Assembly (NCBI RefSeq): GCF_036488675.1
Contig: NZ_CP133148.1
Location: forward strand, 992,001-1,056,000
Length of the DNA stretch: 64,000 nt
Direction of reading: 5' to 3'
Origin: Sinorhizobium chiapasense
Lineage (GTDB): Bacteria > Pseudomonadota > Alphaproteobacteria > Rhizobiales > Rhizobiaceae
A program made the position numbers and the translations under genes. Below the pieces are notes generated by a model that was given only the letters and a program-made list of their open reading frames with translations, was not told the DNA's origin and did not search any database. Shown here in pieces: positions 28,018 to 37,035 of the stretch (its first letter is position 1; each line of letters starts with the position of its first letter).

Positions 28018-30366
28018 TCAATAGAAGTCCAGTTCGTCGAACGTGGTGTCGCCGACGTCAATGTCGCCAAGCGTGCGGAAGCTGATGCGCGCACCGATCG
28101 ACCAGTCGTTGGCGACCGAACTGTCGGTATCCCGCTCCTGCTGGTAGACGATCGAGAACAATGTATCCTGATCATCATAGGTGACACCGAAGCCGTTGCG
28201 GGAAATGACGTCATTGTTGATGTCATAGGTCAATGCGCCGAACACCGACCAATAATCGTGGAATCGGTAGGCAGCGGCCGTCTGGATTTCGTCCTGGTCT
28301 GAGGGCGAGCCGTAGACCGGCTGTGCCTCGATCCGCGTATAGGTCAGGGCCGCCTGCCATGTCAGGCCCAGATAACCGACCGTGGCGTCGGCGCGGCGCA
28401 GAGCAAGGTCGTCCTCGTCCAGCCGCCCGGAGAGACTTGCCATCAGGCCGTAGGGCGCGTCGATGCCGACCATCGCCACATAATCCGAACTCTTGGTTTC
28501 CAGTCCCGAATCCGCTCCGACCTTGACGAGATCGTCGGTTGCGAAGGAATTGAGCCCGCCGAGGTGGAACGACTGGCCCGCGATCGCGCGCAAGCCGTAA
28601 CCATTGTCGAAGCTTCCGGTATAGCGGATGCCGAGATTGGCGCGCGTTCCACCTTCGATACGATCGAAGCCGGAGAACTTGTCGCGATCGAAAAGGTTGG
28701 TCGCATCGAAGACGAAGCTCTGCGCATCTTCGTTGGGCAGCCCGCCGGCATGCTGTTCGTCCGGCCGGACATAGATCTGGCCGATCGGCTCCAGCACGTG
28801 GCTGCTGTTCTCGCCGGCAAAGAGGATCGGGTAGCGCGCCTCGAGACCGGCGGTCAGCATGCGCCGCGTGACCGCGTCGCTGTTGGTGTAGTCGCCCGTG
28901 TAGGCGGGGCCTGGAGGGTCCATGTTGAGGCCCAAGGCATCCCCGCGTGCAGCGAGCAATGGCGTCAGCACGAGACCGCCGGGCGCAATGAACGTCCGCT
29001 TCCATTCGAGGTCCGCGGTCAGGCGGTGAGCGGTGCCTTCGAGGCCGCGGAAACGCTCGACGCCAAGGACGTTGATGCTGTCCAGCCGGTTGCGCTTGAC
29101 GTTCGTGAAGTTCACGTCTGCGCTGAGCTCCCCGCCCAGCACGGATTCCGGCGCGAAGTAGGAGTAGTCGAGGACCTGAGCCGCAGGCTGCTGATTTTCC
29201 TCGATGCTGTCGAGGTCGGCGTCCTGGATGTCGAAATAGAAGGCGCGCAGGTCGAAGTAGTTGCGCTTGCCGAGGCCGGTCAGGTAGGCCTGATTGGTAT
29301 AGGTCGTGCCGTCGAAGCTCTCCAGATCATAGGTCTTGGCAAAGTTGGCGTCCGATTGGACGAGCACGTTCCAGCCAAAGGTCCAGCGCGGATTGATCTG
29401 GAATTCGCCCTTCGACGCCACCATGCCGCGATTGGTTTCCTCGGCATCGACGGTGTCGGGCGTGAACTGGTCCCTGTCGAGCTGGCTGATGCCGGCCACG
29501 TTCAGCGTGTGCAAACCGTTATGGAACGATTGGCGGAACTCGCCCTCAAGCAAAAAGCCTTGCCGCGTCAGACCCGTCGCGGTGACAGTTGCGTCCATAT
29601 AGGGGGAGATCGCCCAGTAGTAAGGGATGCCCACACCGGCGCCAAGTTTCTGCGCATAGCGGAACTTCGGAAACAGAAACCCGCTCTTGCGCTTGACCGT
29701 ATGGTCCGGGATCTCGATTGCCGGAATATAGGCGATCGGCTTGCCGAAGAGCTCGAAATAGGCGTGTTCCAGCCGAATCGTGTGCGTCCTGCCGTTCTGG
29801 ATCACACGCTCTGCCTTGATGTGCCACAGGGAACGGTGCTCCGGCTTGATATTGCAGGGCGTGCAAGCGGTGTAGACGGCCCTGTTGAGAATGAACTCCT
29901 CGCCGTTGCGGCGCTCACCGCTTTCCGCCGCCAGTCGTGTCAGATCGGTCGTCTCGATCCGCAGGGCCTGGACGAAACCGTTGCCGAAGTCGTCGGTGAC
30001 ATCCATCTTGTCGGCGTAGACAATATTGCCATCCGGTTCGACCAACTGGATCTCGCCGGTCGCGATGATGCGCCCCGACCTCTGGTCGTACACGACTTGA
30101 CGGGCGACCATCCTGTAGCCGCCATATGCGATCTGAACGTTGCCGCGCACGGTGACGGTTTCCGCGTCGCGATTGTAGAGGAGCTCATTGGCCGACAGCA
30201 GCAGCTTTGCGTCAGCCGGAATGTTCGGCTGCAGCGAATCGATTCGCGCCGATGTGTCCTGCGCCTGGACAGGCGCATTCATTCCCATGGCAAGTGTATG
30301 CAATGCCACGCCTGCGAGCAGGGCAGCATTGGTCAGCTTGATGCGTTTGCGGTTGCCTGCCGCCAC
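28018..30366 (-). CDS. lptD: LPS-assembly protein LptD
   Basis: 782 residues from a GTG codon overlapping the lptG stop by one base (TAGTG). Signal peptide cleaved near AQA-QD (36); OstA-like periplasmic domain at about 50-165; then a large C-terminal beta-barrel rich in alternating aromatic residues, ending DTTFDELDFY. With LptE it inserts LPS into the outer leaflet. The only cysteines are C168 and C171 (CTPC), unlike the four-cysteine inter-domain arrangement of E. coli. See findings. Co-transcribed with lptF and lptG. Confidence 0.95.
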   Translation of the reverse strand: MAAGNRKRIKLTNAALLAGVALHTLAMGMNAPVQAQDTSARIDSLQPNIPADAKLLLSANELLYNRDAETVTVRGNVQIAYGGYRMVARQVVYDQRSGRIIATGEIQLVEPDGNIVYADKMDVTDDFGNGFVQALRIETTDLTRLAAESGERRNGEEFILNRAVYTACTPCNIKPEHRSLWHIKAERVIQNGRTHTIRLEHAYFELFGKPIAYIPAIEIPDHTVKRKSGFLFPKFRYAQKLGAGVGIPYYWAISPYMDATVTATGLTRQGFLLEGEFRQSFHNGLHTLNVAGISQLDRDQFTPDTVDAEETNRGMVASKGEFQINPRWTFGWNVLVQSDANFAKTYDLESFDGTTYTNQAYLTGLGKRNYFDLRAFYFDIQDADLDSIEENQQPAAQVLDYSYFAPESVLGGELSADVNFTNVKRNRLDSINVLGVERFRGLEGTAHRLTADLEWKRTFIAPGGLVLTPLLAARGDALGLNMDPPGPAYTGDYTNSDAVTRRMLTAGLEARYPILFAGENSSHVLEPIGQIYVRPDEQHAGGLPNEDAQSFVFDATNLFDRDKFSGFDRIEGGTRANLGIRYTGSFDNGYGLRAIAGQSFHLGGLNSFATDDLVKVGADSGLETKSSDYVAMVGIDAPYGLMASLSGRLDEDDLALRRADATVGYLGLTWQAALTYTRIEAQPVYGSPSDQDEIQTAAAYRFHDYWSVFGALTYDINNDVISRNGFGVTYDDQDTLFSIVYQQERDTDSSVANDWSIGARISFRTLGDIDVGDTTFDELDFY

Positions 30367-31448
30367 TAGCCATCCTCCTGATGCAGTAGAATCGTCGAGC
30401 CCAGCGCCATCGCTACAACAACTGGCAACCAGGCTGCAACGAACGGAGGCACAATACCGCTGCTCCCGAATGCTTTGACAAGCACGGTGACGACATAAAG
30501 CACGAAGCCCGAGAGGATTCCACCGAGAATTACGGAGCGCGATTGGTTGAACCGGCTAAATTTCAAAGAGACGCATGCCGCGATCAGAGTCATCGCGACA
30601 AGCAGCAACGGCAAGGAGAGCAGGGAGTGGAATTGCGTTTCCATGCCGGCGGTGGAAAAGCCGAAGGATCGGGCCACCTCGATCTTCCGTGGAAGGTCAA
30701 AAAACTGAATGGAATCAGCCTTTGCCAGACGCTCCTGAACGAATTCCGCCTTCAGGTTGGTGGGGATCTGTGCCGTTTCCTGACGACGAGGCAGCTGGCC
30801 GCCGCCGGTCTCTGTAACGTTATTAAGGAGCCAGTAACCATCTTCCAGTTTGGCGGACTTCGCGTCCTGCCTCTTGATGATGGTGCCCTGTGGATCAAAG
30901 TGGATGACGGTGACGTTGATCAGCTCCGTTCCGCCGTTCTGCACGGAGCGCGCTCCGATGATCGTATCGGTGCCGTCGTAGATCTGGCGGAGCCAGGGAA
31001 TCGAGTTCGCTTGGGCGGAACGGGACGAGCCCCACTCGGCTTCGAGCGCCTCGGCCTTTTTCGTTCCCCAGGCGGCAAGCGGGTTGAGTACGGCCACGGC
31101 GAGCAGCCCGAAAATAAACGCGCCGAGCACGAAAGGTCGAAGGAACTGCCAGACGGAGATGCCGGCTGCCCGCGTGACGACCAATTCATAACGGCGGTTC
31201 AGCGAGATCAATGCGGCCATCGCCGAAAAGAGCGCGACGAAGGGGACCGTCTGCTGCATGATCGTCGGGATGCGAAACGTCGTCATCAGCAGCGCGCCGC
31301 TCACCGTGTAGTGCGGCAGTGCCGACATGCGGCTGGCAAGTTCGCTGAAATCGATGATGAAGATCAGCGCGAATATGCCGACCAGGAACCAGAAGGTCGT
31401 GATCGCGTAGCGCTTGAAAAAATAACGTCCGAGCGTGTTGAGGATCAT
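30366..31448 (-). CDS. lptG: LPS export ABC transporter permease LptG
   Basis: 360 residues. Three N-terminal membrane helices (15-35, 57-80, 100-120), a periplasmic beta-jellyroll, then three C-terminal helices. The opening TLGRYFFKRYAITTFWFLVG is typical of LptG. Partners LptF and the LptB ATPase (not in this window) to extract LPS from the inner membrane. Starts 4 nt inside the end of lptF and shares one base with the lptD GTG. Confidence 0.94.
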   Translation of the reverse strand: MILNTLGRYFFKRYAITTFWFLVGIFALIFIIDFSELASRMSALPHYTVSGALLMTTFRIPTIMQQTVPFVALFSAMAALISLNRRYELVVTRAAGISVWQFLRPFVLGAFIFGLLAVAVLNPLAAWGTKKAEALEAEWGSSRSAQANSIPWLRQIYDGTDTIIGARSVQNGGTELINVTVIHFDPQGTIIKRQDAKSAKLEDGYWLLNNVTETGGGQLPRRQETAQIPTNLKAEFVQERLAKADSIQFFDLPRKIEVARSFGFSTAGMETQFHSLLSLPLLLVAMTLIAACVSLKFSRFNQSRSVILGGILSGFVLYVVTVLVKAFGSSGIVPPFVAAWLPVVVAMALGSTILLHQEDG

Positions 31449-32617
31449 GAAGCCTGTTCCCCGTCAGCGCCCGCCGGCCGCATGAAGCGGAGCCGGATCA
31501 TGAGTTCGGACAGTTTTTCCCGCCATGTCATCGGTATGTCGAGCCGGCGGTTGCTGACCAGCTGATGGATCGCAAATGCGCCGGCTGCGAGCGGAACGAA
31601 ATACATGAGCGGAACGAACCAGATGGAATCTTCGGCACTGTTTGCCGCATAGAACGTCATCCACCGGATCACAAGTGCCGCTCCGAGCGCGCTGATCATC
31701 GGGTGCACGCGCGCCTCGCGGTGAGAGCGCGCATCGCTGCTGACGACGAGCGCAATGAGGGCGAACAGCAGCGGGTAGGTCCATTCGGTGAAACGCTTGT
31801 GGAGCTCCGCCGTGAAGGCCAGCGGCGCCCGCTTGTAGGCCGGATCGTCGGGGTCCGGGTTCAGCAGGTAGAAAAGGTCGCGATCCTTGGCGCGGATGTT
31901 GGCCTCGCCCACAGCCTGGGTCATGTCGGTCAGGTCGAAGGCATAGGAGTCGAACTTGATGACGGAGACGCCGCCATCCGGCAGCTTGCGGTGGACCTCG
32001 CCGTCCTTCATCACCAGAGCCGAGCTTTCCTCGTCGACGGCGCCCTCGCGAGCGTAATAGACGAGTTCGAAGTTCGGATTGCGCGAATCGGCAACGAAGA
32101 TGCCTTGCAGGACGCCGCCGCTGCGGCGAGCGCCAACCTGGACATAGAGCCCATCGGTGATCTTGCGGAAGGCGTTCTCCTGAACGACGGCGGAGAGCAG
32201 GTCGGCATGGGCCGTCGCGATCATCCGGCGCACGGCGACACGTGAATAGGGCTCGACGAAGTTGTCGATGGCAAAGGACAGCACGCTCAGTCCGGCGGCA
32301 AGGTAGATGACCGGCCGGATAATCGACATGCGGGAGCTGCCAGCTGCGTTCAGCACCGTCAGCTCCGAATCGGTATTCATTGCGCTAAGCGTCTGCGTCA
32401 CGCCGATCACGAGCGCGAACGGGAGTATGATCGGAACGACCGACGGCAGAATCAGCGTCGCAAGTTTCAGGAAGGCGAAGATCGACTGACCGCTGTCCGT
32501 GACCAGGTTCACGTTCGTGAGCGCCTGCGTCGTCCAGACGATACCCATGAGCGGCAGGAGTGTTGCGAGGAACATGGTCGTGGCGCGTCGGAGGATGTAG
32601 CGTTCAATCAGCTTCAT
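31445..32617 (-). CDS. lptF: LPS export ABC transporter permease LptF
   Basis: 390 residues, same six-helix plus jellyroll plan as LptG; begins MKLIERYILRRATTMFLATL. First gene of the lptF-lptG-lptD run. In E. coli lptD lies elsewhere, but Rhizobiales keep the three together. The C-terminal tail after the last helix is about 35 residues and basic. It is divergent from pepA across a 314-nt gap, the usual lptF/pepA arrangement. Confidence 0.94.
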   Translation of the reverse strand: MKLIERYILRRATTMFLATLLPLMGIVWTTQALTNVNLVTDSGQSIFAFLKLATLILPSVVPIILPFALVIGVTQTLSAMNTDSELTVLNAAGSSRMSIIRPVIYLAAGLSVLSFAIDNFVEPYSRVAVRRMIATAHADLLSAVVQENAFRKITDGLYVQVGARRSGGVLQGIFVADSRNPNFELVYYAREGAVDEESSALVMKDGEVHRKLPDGGVSVIKFDSYAFDLTDMTQAVGEANIRAKDRDLFYLLNPDPDDPAYKRAPLAFTAELHKRFTEWTYPLLFALIALVVSSDARSHREARVHPMISALGAALVIRWMTFYAANSAEDSIWFVPLMYFVPLAAGAFAIHQLVSNRRLDIPMTWREKLSELMIRLRFMRPAGADGEQAS

Positions 32618-32931
32618 GTCCGTATCCGGTCCAAATCCTGCTCAAGTCTTCCATCCCGCGCTCCCGAGCCTGCTCAATGGCTCACTGCACGACCGATCGG
32701 GTCTCCGCCGACAGTGCCTCAAGAATCCAATTCTCGAACAACACGGATAATATAAGGCCAAGAACTGCGGTTAACCGCATGTAAACACGTGTGGGCATCT
32801 TGCCAAGCGGCTGAAAAGCGAGAAGGGTGCGCGCCACAGCTTTGACGGTGGCCGGCGTCGCGAATGTTTGCCACTGTAGCCGTCCGGTAACAGAGCGGGC
32901 GGATCAAAATCAGGAATGCCCGGAGTGCTAA
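32618..32931. other. divergent intergenic region, lptF / pepA
   Basis: 314 nt containing promoters for both genes. TTGACG at 32843 could be a -35 for pepA, but the hexamer 17 nt downstream (TGTTTG) is a poor -10. The AT-rich stretch GGATAATATAAGG near 32743 could belong to the lptF promoter. No ORF or repeat seen. Confidence 0.5.
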
Positions 32932-34425
32932 ATGCCGATGAAATTCGAATTCGCTTTCAGTAAGTCCCACCGCCCGGCCGGCGGGGTCGCCGTCCTTCTT
33001 CAGGTCGCCGGCGCCAAGGAAGCGGCCGGTGCGGCGGTCGCAGATCCGGAAGGCGTTTTGCCGAAAGCGGCCAAGGTCGGCAAGTTCACGGGCAAGGCGC
33101 TCAAGACGCTCGACATCGTCGCTCCTCACGGATCGCCGGCCGACCGGATTCTCCTTCTCGGGCTCGGCGACGGGTCCGCGCTGACGAATCATGACTGGCT
33201 GAAGGCCGGCGGCGCGGTTGCCGCGAAGCTGCGTTCCGCTGAAAAGGTCACGGTCTTTCTTGATGCTCCGGGTGTCGATGTCACGGGCAAGGCTGCTGCT
33301 GACTTCGCTCTCGGCATGGAGATGAACGCCTATTCCTTCGACAGCTACAAGACCAAGAAATCCGACGACGAGCCAAAGTCTCAGCAAAAACCGGTCAAGG
33401 TCACGATCGTCACCGGCATGGTGATCGCCGCCAAGAAGGCGTTCGCTGTCGCTCACGCGATCGGAGAAGGCGTCTTTCTCGCACGCGATCTCGTCAACGA
33501 GCCGGCCAACGTGCTCGGGCCGGTCGAATTCGCCGCCAAGGCGAAGGAGCTGGAAAAGCTCGGCGTCGAAGTCGAGGTCCTCACCGAGCGGGAGATGAAG
33601 AAACTCGGAATGGGCGCACTGCTCGGCGTTGCCCAGGGCTCATCACGGCCGCCGCGCCTTGTCGTCATGCAGTGGAAAGGCGGAAGGGCGAAGGAGAAGC
33701 CAATCGCCTTCGTCGGCAAGGGCGTCGTTTTCGACACGGGCGGCATCTCGATCAAGCCCGCGTCCGGCATGGAGGAAATGAAGGGTGATATGGGCGGCGC
33801 CGCGGCGGTCACCGGCCTTATGCACGTGCTCGCCGCGCGGCAGGCAAACGTCAACGCAATCGGCATCATCGGGCTCGTCGAAAACATGCCGGACGGCAGC
33901 GCCCAGAGGCCGGGTGACATCGTTACCTCGATGTCCGGCCAGACGATCGAGGTGATCAATACGGATGCTGAGGGCAGGCTCGTCCTGTGTGATGCGCTCT
34001 GGTACTGCAACGATCGCTTCAAGCCGCAGGCGATGATCGATCTGGCGACGCTCACCGGCGCCATAATGGTGGCGCTCAGCACCCACTATGCCGGTCTGTT
34101 CTCGAACGATGATCGTCTGGCCGAACGGTTGCTCGCGGCCGGCATCACGACGCAAGAGCGCCTCTGGCGGATGCCGCTCGGCAAAGAATACGACAAGATG
34201 ATCGATAGCAAGTTCGCTGACATGAAGAACACGGGCGGTCGCCACGGCGGCTCTGTGACGGCTGCCCAGTTCCTGAAGCGCTTTGTTAAGGATACTCCCT
34301 GGGCGCATCTCGATATCGCCGGAACGGCGATGGGCTCGCCGACCGACGAGATCAACCAGTCCTGGGGGTCCGGTTTTGGTGTGCGCCTTCTCGACGAGCT
34401 GGTCCGCGCGAGCTACGAAGCCTGA
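32932..34425 (+). CDS. pepA: leucyl (cytosol) aminopeptidase
   Basis: 497 residues, M17 family. Metal and catalytic residues lie in [16 protein letters not shown] (Lys and Asp) and the signature [10 protein letters not shown]. Two Zn/Mn ions cleave N-terminal amino acids; the homohexamer also acts as a DNA-binding protein in some bacteria. holC begins 33 nt after the stop, the same order as E. coli pepA-holC. Confidence 0.96.
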   Translation: MPMKFEFAFSKSHRPAGGVAVLLQVAGAKEAAGAAVADPEGVLPKAAKVGKFTGKALKTLDIVAPHGSPADRILLLGLGDGSALTNHDWLKAGGAVAAKLRSAEKVTVFLDAPGVDVTGKAAADFALGMEMNAYSFDSYKTKKSDDEPKSQQKPVKVTIVTGMVIAAKKAFAVAHAIGEGVFLARDLVNEPANVLGPVEFAAKAKELEKLGVEVEVLTEREMKKLGMGALLGVAQGSSRPPRLVVMQWKGGRAKEKPIAFVGKGVVFDTGGISIKPASGMEEMKGDMGGAAAVTGLMHVLAARQANVNAIGIIGLVENMPDGSAQRPGDIVTSMSGQTIEVINTDAEGRLVLCDALWYCNDRFKPQAMIDLATLTGAIMVALSTHYAGLFSNDDRLAERLLAAGITTQERLWRMPLGKEYDKMIDSKFADMKNTGGRHGGSVTAAQFLKRFVKDTPWAHLDIAGTAMGSPTDEINQSWGSGFGVRLLDELVRASYEA

Positions 34426-34458
34426 TTGCGTCACAGCCGGTGTCCGGGAGCGATCGGC

Positions 34459-34908
34459 ATGACCGAGATCCTTTTCTACCACCTGACGGAATCGAAACTT
34501 GAGGATGCGCTGCCGCCGCTGCTCGACAAGAGTGTTGAGCGCGGCTGGCGGGTGGTCGTGCAAACGGTCGATGCGGAGCGGCGCGACGTGCTGGACACAC
34601 ACCTTTGGGTCTATCGCGACGACAGCTTTCTGCCGCACGGTACCGATGCCGGCGATTTCGCGGCAGACCAGCCGATCCTTATCGTTGCCAATGAAAGCAA
34701 CCAGAACGCCGCGACGGTACGCTTCCTTGTGGACGGCGCGGAACCGCCGCCCGTTTCAGATTATGAACGGGTGGTGTTCATGTTCGACGGTTATGACCAG
34801 CAGCAGCTCGAGGCGGCTCGCGCCCAATGGAAACGATTGAAAGGGGAGGGGCACAACCTCACCTACTGGCAGCAGAACAGGGACGGAAGGTGGGAGAAGA
34901 AGGCGTAG
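34459..34908 (+). CDS. holC: DNA polymerase III chi subunit
   Basis: 149 residues starting MTEILFYHLTES; the Rossmann-like core contains RGWRVVVQTVD, DTHLWVYRDDSFLPHG and PILIVANE, all typical of HolC. It links the clamp loader to SSB at the replication fork. Located just after pepA. A 30-nt perfect palindrome (34930-34959) follows as terminator. Confidence 0.93.
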   Translation: MTEILFYHLTESKLEDALPPLLDKSVERGWRVVVQTVDAERRDVLDTHLWVYRDDSFLPHGTDAGDFAADQPILIVANESNQNAATVRFLVDGAEPPPVSDYERVVFMFDGYDQQQLEAARAQWKRLKGEGHNLTYWQQNRDGRWEKKA

Positions 34909-34929
34909 ACCTGTTTGGCACTGGCAATT

Positions 34930-34959
34930 CAGAAAGCCCGGCGTACGCCGGGCTTTCTG
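34930..34959. terminator. bidirectional terminator between holC and the sugar dehydrogenase gene
   Basis: A perfect 30-nt palindrome: CAGAAAGCCCGGCGT then its exact complement. Short T-rich flanks on both sides allow it to serve the convergent genes holC (+) and the dehydrogenase (-). Confidence 0.85.
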
Positions 34960-34970
34960 TTGGAGAAACA

Positions 34971-35897
34971 TCAGTCGTGGAACGCCTCGACGAACTTGCG
35001 ACGGCCGAGCATGAAGGCGTCGGCGACGTGCCGCAGGGGCGCGAGATCGACGTCCGACTTGCCCGCCTTGATGATCTCGGCAAAGCGCCGGTAAAGCATC
35101 GGATACTCCTGCTCGGGCTCCTCGTGGACGAGCTTGCCGTCGATGGCCAGTTTGGCGCCACCTTCGGAGAGAACCATTTCGCCGGCATCGGTTTCCGCGA
35201 CGATGTCCCAGCTCTGCTTGCCGGTCTGGCGCCAGTCGAATTCAGCCGAAACGCCAAGCTTGCCTGCGTCACTGAAAGCGATCGTTGCAGCGATCGGCGC
35301 GTCGCGATTCTCCGGAAACTCCAGCGTCGCCGACGTGATGAAGATCGGGCGGGGGAGGATATGGGTGACGATCGAGAGCGCATTGATGCCCGGGTCGAAG
35401 ACGCCGAGCCCGCCGGCCGCCCAGATCCATTCCTGATTCGGATGCCAGTGGCGGACATCCTCCTTCCAGATGATCTTGACGTTGCGGATCGCGGTCGACG
35501 CGAGAAACGCCTTGGCGGCTTCGACCGCCGGCGCGTAGCGCGAATGCCAGCTTGCAAAAAGCGAAACGCCCTTATCGGCCGCCAGCGCTTCGAGGTCGGC
35601 AACCTCGCTCAAGGTCGCGCCCGGCGGCTTCTCGAGGAAGACGTGCTTGCCGGCCTGGAGCGCCGCGTGTGCCGCCTCGTAGCGGTATTGCGGCGGCATG
35701 CACAGCGAGACGGCGTCGATCGCCGGCACTGCGTCCAGCATCGCCTCGATAGACTTGAAATTGTCGATGCCGTCGACCGTTCCGTGGCGGCTTGCCGCAG
35801 CAATCAGTCGGTAGTCGGCGTTTTTTGAAAGGGCCGGAAGGTGCTGGTCGCGCACGATCTTGCCGACGCCGACAATCGCAATTTGAATGGGGGTCAT
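34971..35897 (-). CDS. Gfo/Idh/MocA family D-galactose / L-arabinose 1-dehydrogenase
   Basis: 308 residues. Rossmann start IAIVGVGKIVRDQHLPAL, catalytic Lys in LEKPPGATLSEV (the EKP motif), then SWHSRYAPAV and GGLGVFDPGINALSIV. The whole protein resembles, nearly segment by segment, the NAD(P)-dependent L-arabinose 1-dehydrogenase (AraA) of Azospirillum, which also oxidises D-galactose. It would make the sugar lactone as the first step of the non-phosphorylating galactose/arabinose route. No other pathway gene lies next to it. The substrate is inferred from family resemblance. Confidence 0.82.
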   Translation of the reverse strand: MTPIQIAIVGVGKIVRDQHLPALSKNADYRLIAAASRHGTVDGIDNFKSIEAMLDAVPAIDAVSLCMPPQYRYEAAHAALQAGKHVFLEKPPGATLSEVADLEALAADKGVSLFASWHSRYAPAVEAAKAFLASTAIRNVKIIWKEDVRHWHPNQEWIWAAGGLGVFDPGINALSIVTHILPRPIFITSATLEFPENRDAPIAATIAFSDAGKLGVSAEFDWRQTGKQSWDIVAETDAGEMVLSEGGAKLAIDGKLVHEEPEQEYPMLYRRFAEIIKAGKSDVDLAPLRHVADAFMLGRRKFVEAFHD

Positions 35898-36054
35898 GGT
35901 GCTTCGCTCGAATTAGTATGATTTATTCTCGACCCTTGTAGCAGATTGGAAGCAGCGGGCAAGCGCGGTTCGGGCGCATCACGCTGTCATCCTGAATGCA
36001 CGAGATGTCGGCGTCCTTGTCGTCGGCGAGGAAAAATCAGTTGTTCGCTGGCAG

Positions 36055-36070
36055 ACGGTACCGGTACCGT
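36055..36070. promoter_or_regulatory. perfect 16-nt palindrome upstream of the GNAT gene
   Basis: ACGGTACCGGTACCGT is self-complementary over its full length and ends 24 nt before the GNAT start codon, a position suited to an operator. No other copy was seen in the window. Confidence 0.4.
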
Positions 36071-36094
36071 AAAGCGGGTTGTTGAGGATTTGCA

Positions 36095-36937
36095 ATGACA
36101 CAAACCATTCGCCATGCAACGCGTGCCGAACTAGACACGATCATCGACTGGGCTGCGCGAGAGGGATGGAACCCGGGACTGGAGGATGCCAACGCGTTCT
36201 GGGCGGCCGACCCGGACGGCTACTGGGTCTCGACCGAGGACGACACGCTTGCTGCGGCGATCTCTCTCGTGCGCTACGGCGCTGGTTACGCGTTTCTTGG
36301 TTTTTACGTCGCTCACCCTGCGTATCGCGGCAGGGGCATTGGTCTGGCTCTGTGGAATCGGGCACTTGCTGAAGCAGGCGAGCGGACCATTGGGCTCGAC
36401 GGTGTTGTGGCGCAGCAGGAGAACTATCGAAAATCGGGCTTCGTCCGGTCTCACGCGAATATTCGCTATGGCGGCGTTGTCGATGTGAAGGAACCGCCGG
36501 GCACGAACCTGATCGACGCAGCGCCGATCCATGCGCCTGCCTTGATCGAATACGATAGCGGCTTCAATCCGGCAAGCCGCGATGCTTTTCTGCGCGAATG
36601 GACGAAGCAGTTGAAGACGCGCCGAAGCGTCGTGCTGCTGCGGGATGGGACGCTTATCGGTTACGGGACGCTGCGGGCATGCCGGGAAGGCTTCAAGATC
36701 GGCCCGCTCTTCGCAGACACGGAGACCGGCGCCGATCTCATTTTTCGCAAGCTTGCGGCAGGTGCCAAAGGCGGTCGGATCTATCTCGACATCCCCGAGC
36801 CGAACGCGTCCGCAAAAGCACTTTGCGAACGCTACAACATGAAGCCGGTCTTCGAAACCGCCCGGATGTACCGCGGTCCGACACCGGATCTTCCGCTGAA
36901 CCGGATCTACGGCATCACGACATTCGAGCTCGGGTGA
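36095..36937 (+). CDS. GNAT family N-acetyltransferase with C-terminal Acetyltransf_18-like domain
   Basis: 280 residues. The N-terminal GNAT domain carries the acetyl-CoA loop PAYRGRGIGLALW (72-84). The second half (TLIGYGTLRACREGFKIGPLFAD and the ending MYRGPTPDLPLNRIYGITTFELG) matches the C-terminal domain of YitH-type acetyltransferases. Acceptor unknown; related proteins are untested or act on small molecules. Cytosolic. The stop is followed at once by a family-A repeat. Confidence 0.82.
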   Translation: MTQTIRHATRAELDTIIDWAAREGWNPGLEDANAFWAADPDGYWVSTEDDTLAAAISLVRYGAGYAFLGFYVAHPAYRGRGIGLALWNRALAEAGERTIGLDGVVAQQENYRKSGFVRSHANIRYGGVVDVKEPPGTNLIDAAPIHAPALIEYDSGFNPASRDAFLREWTKQLKTRRSVVLLRDGTLIGYGTLRACREGFKIGPLFADTETGADLIFRKLAAGAKGGRIYLDIPEPNASAKALCERYNMKPVFETARMYRGPTPDLPLNRIYGITTFELG

Positions 36938-37033
36938 CTACAGCATCACGGTGTCAGAGGCGTGAAGGTGAGTAGCGCCTTGAATTTGCTGCCTGGTTCC
37001 TCAGGTCAATTCCGCTTTAAGGAACCATGCAGC
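36938..37033 (-). repeat. RIME-like mosaic repeat, family A, copy 4 (inverted)
   Basis: Reading on the minus strand it runs GCTGCATGGTTCCTTAAA..GGAACCAGGCAGC, linker AAATTCAAGGCGCTAC, second diverged palindrome, GCTGTAG. It fills the whole 98-nt gap between the convergent GNAT and ABC-F genes. More diverged than copies 1 and 2. Confidence 0.75.
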
Positions 37034-37035
37034 GG

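Noticed and set aside
28564..30369. 601-residue frame antisense to lptD
   Set aside because: Shadow frame; no start signal, no recognisable motif, and lptD is unambiguous.
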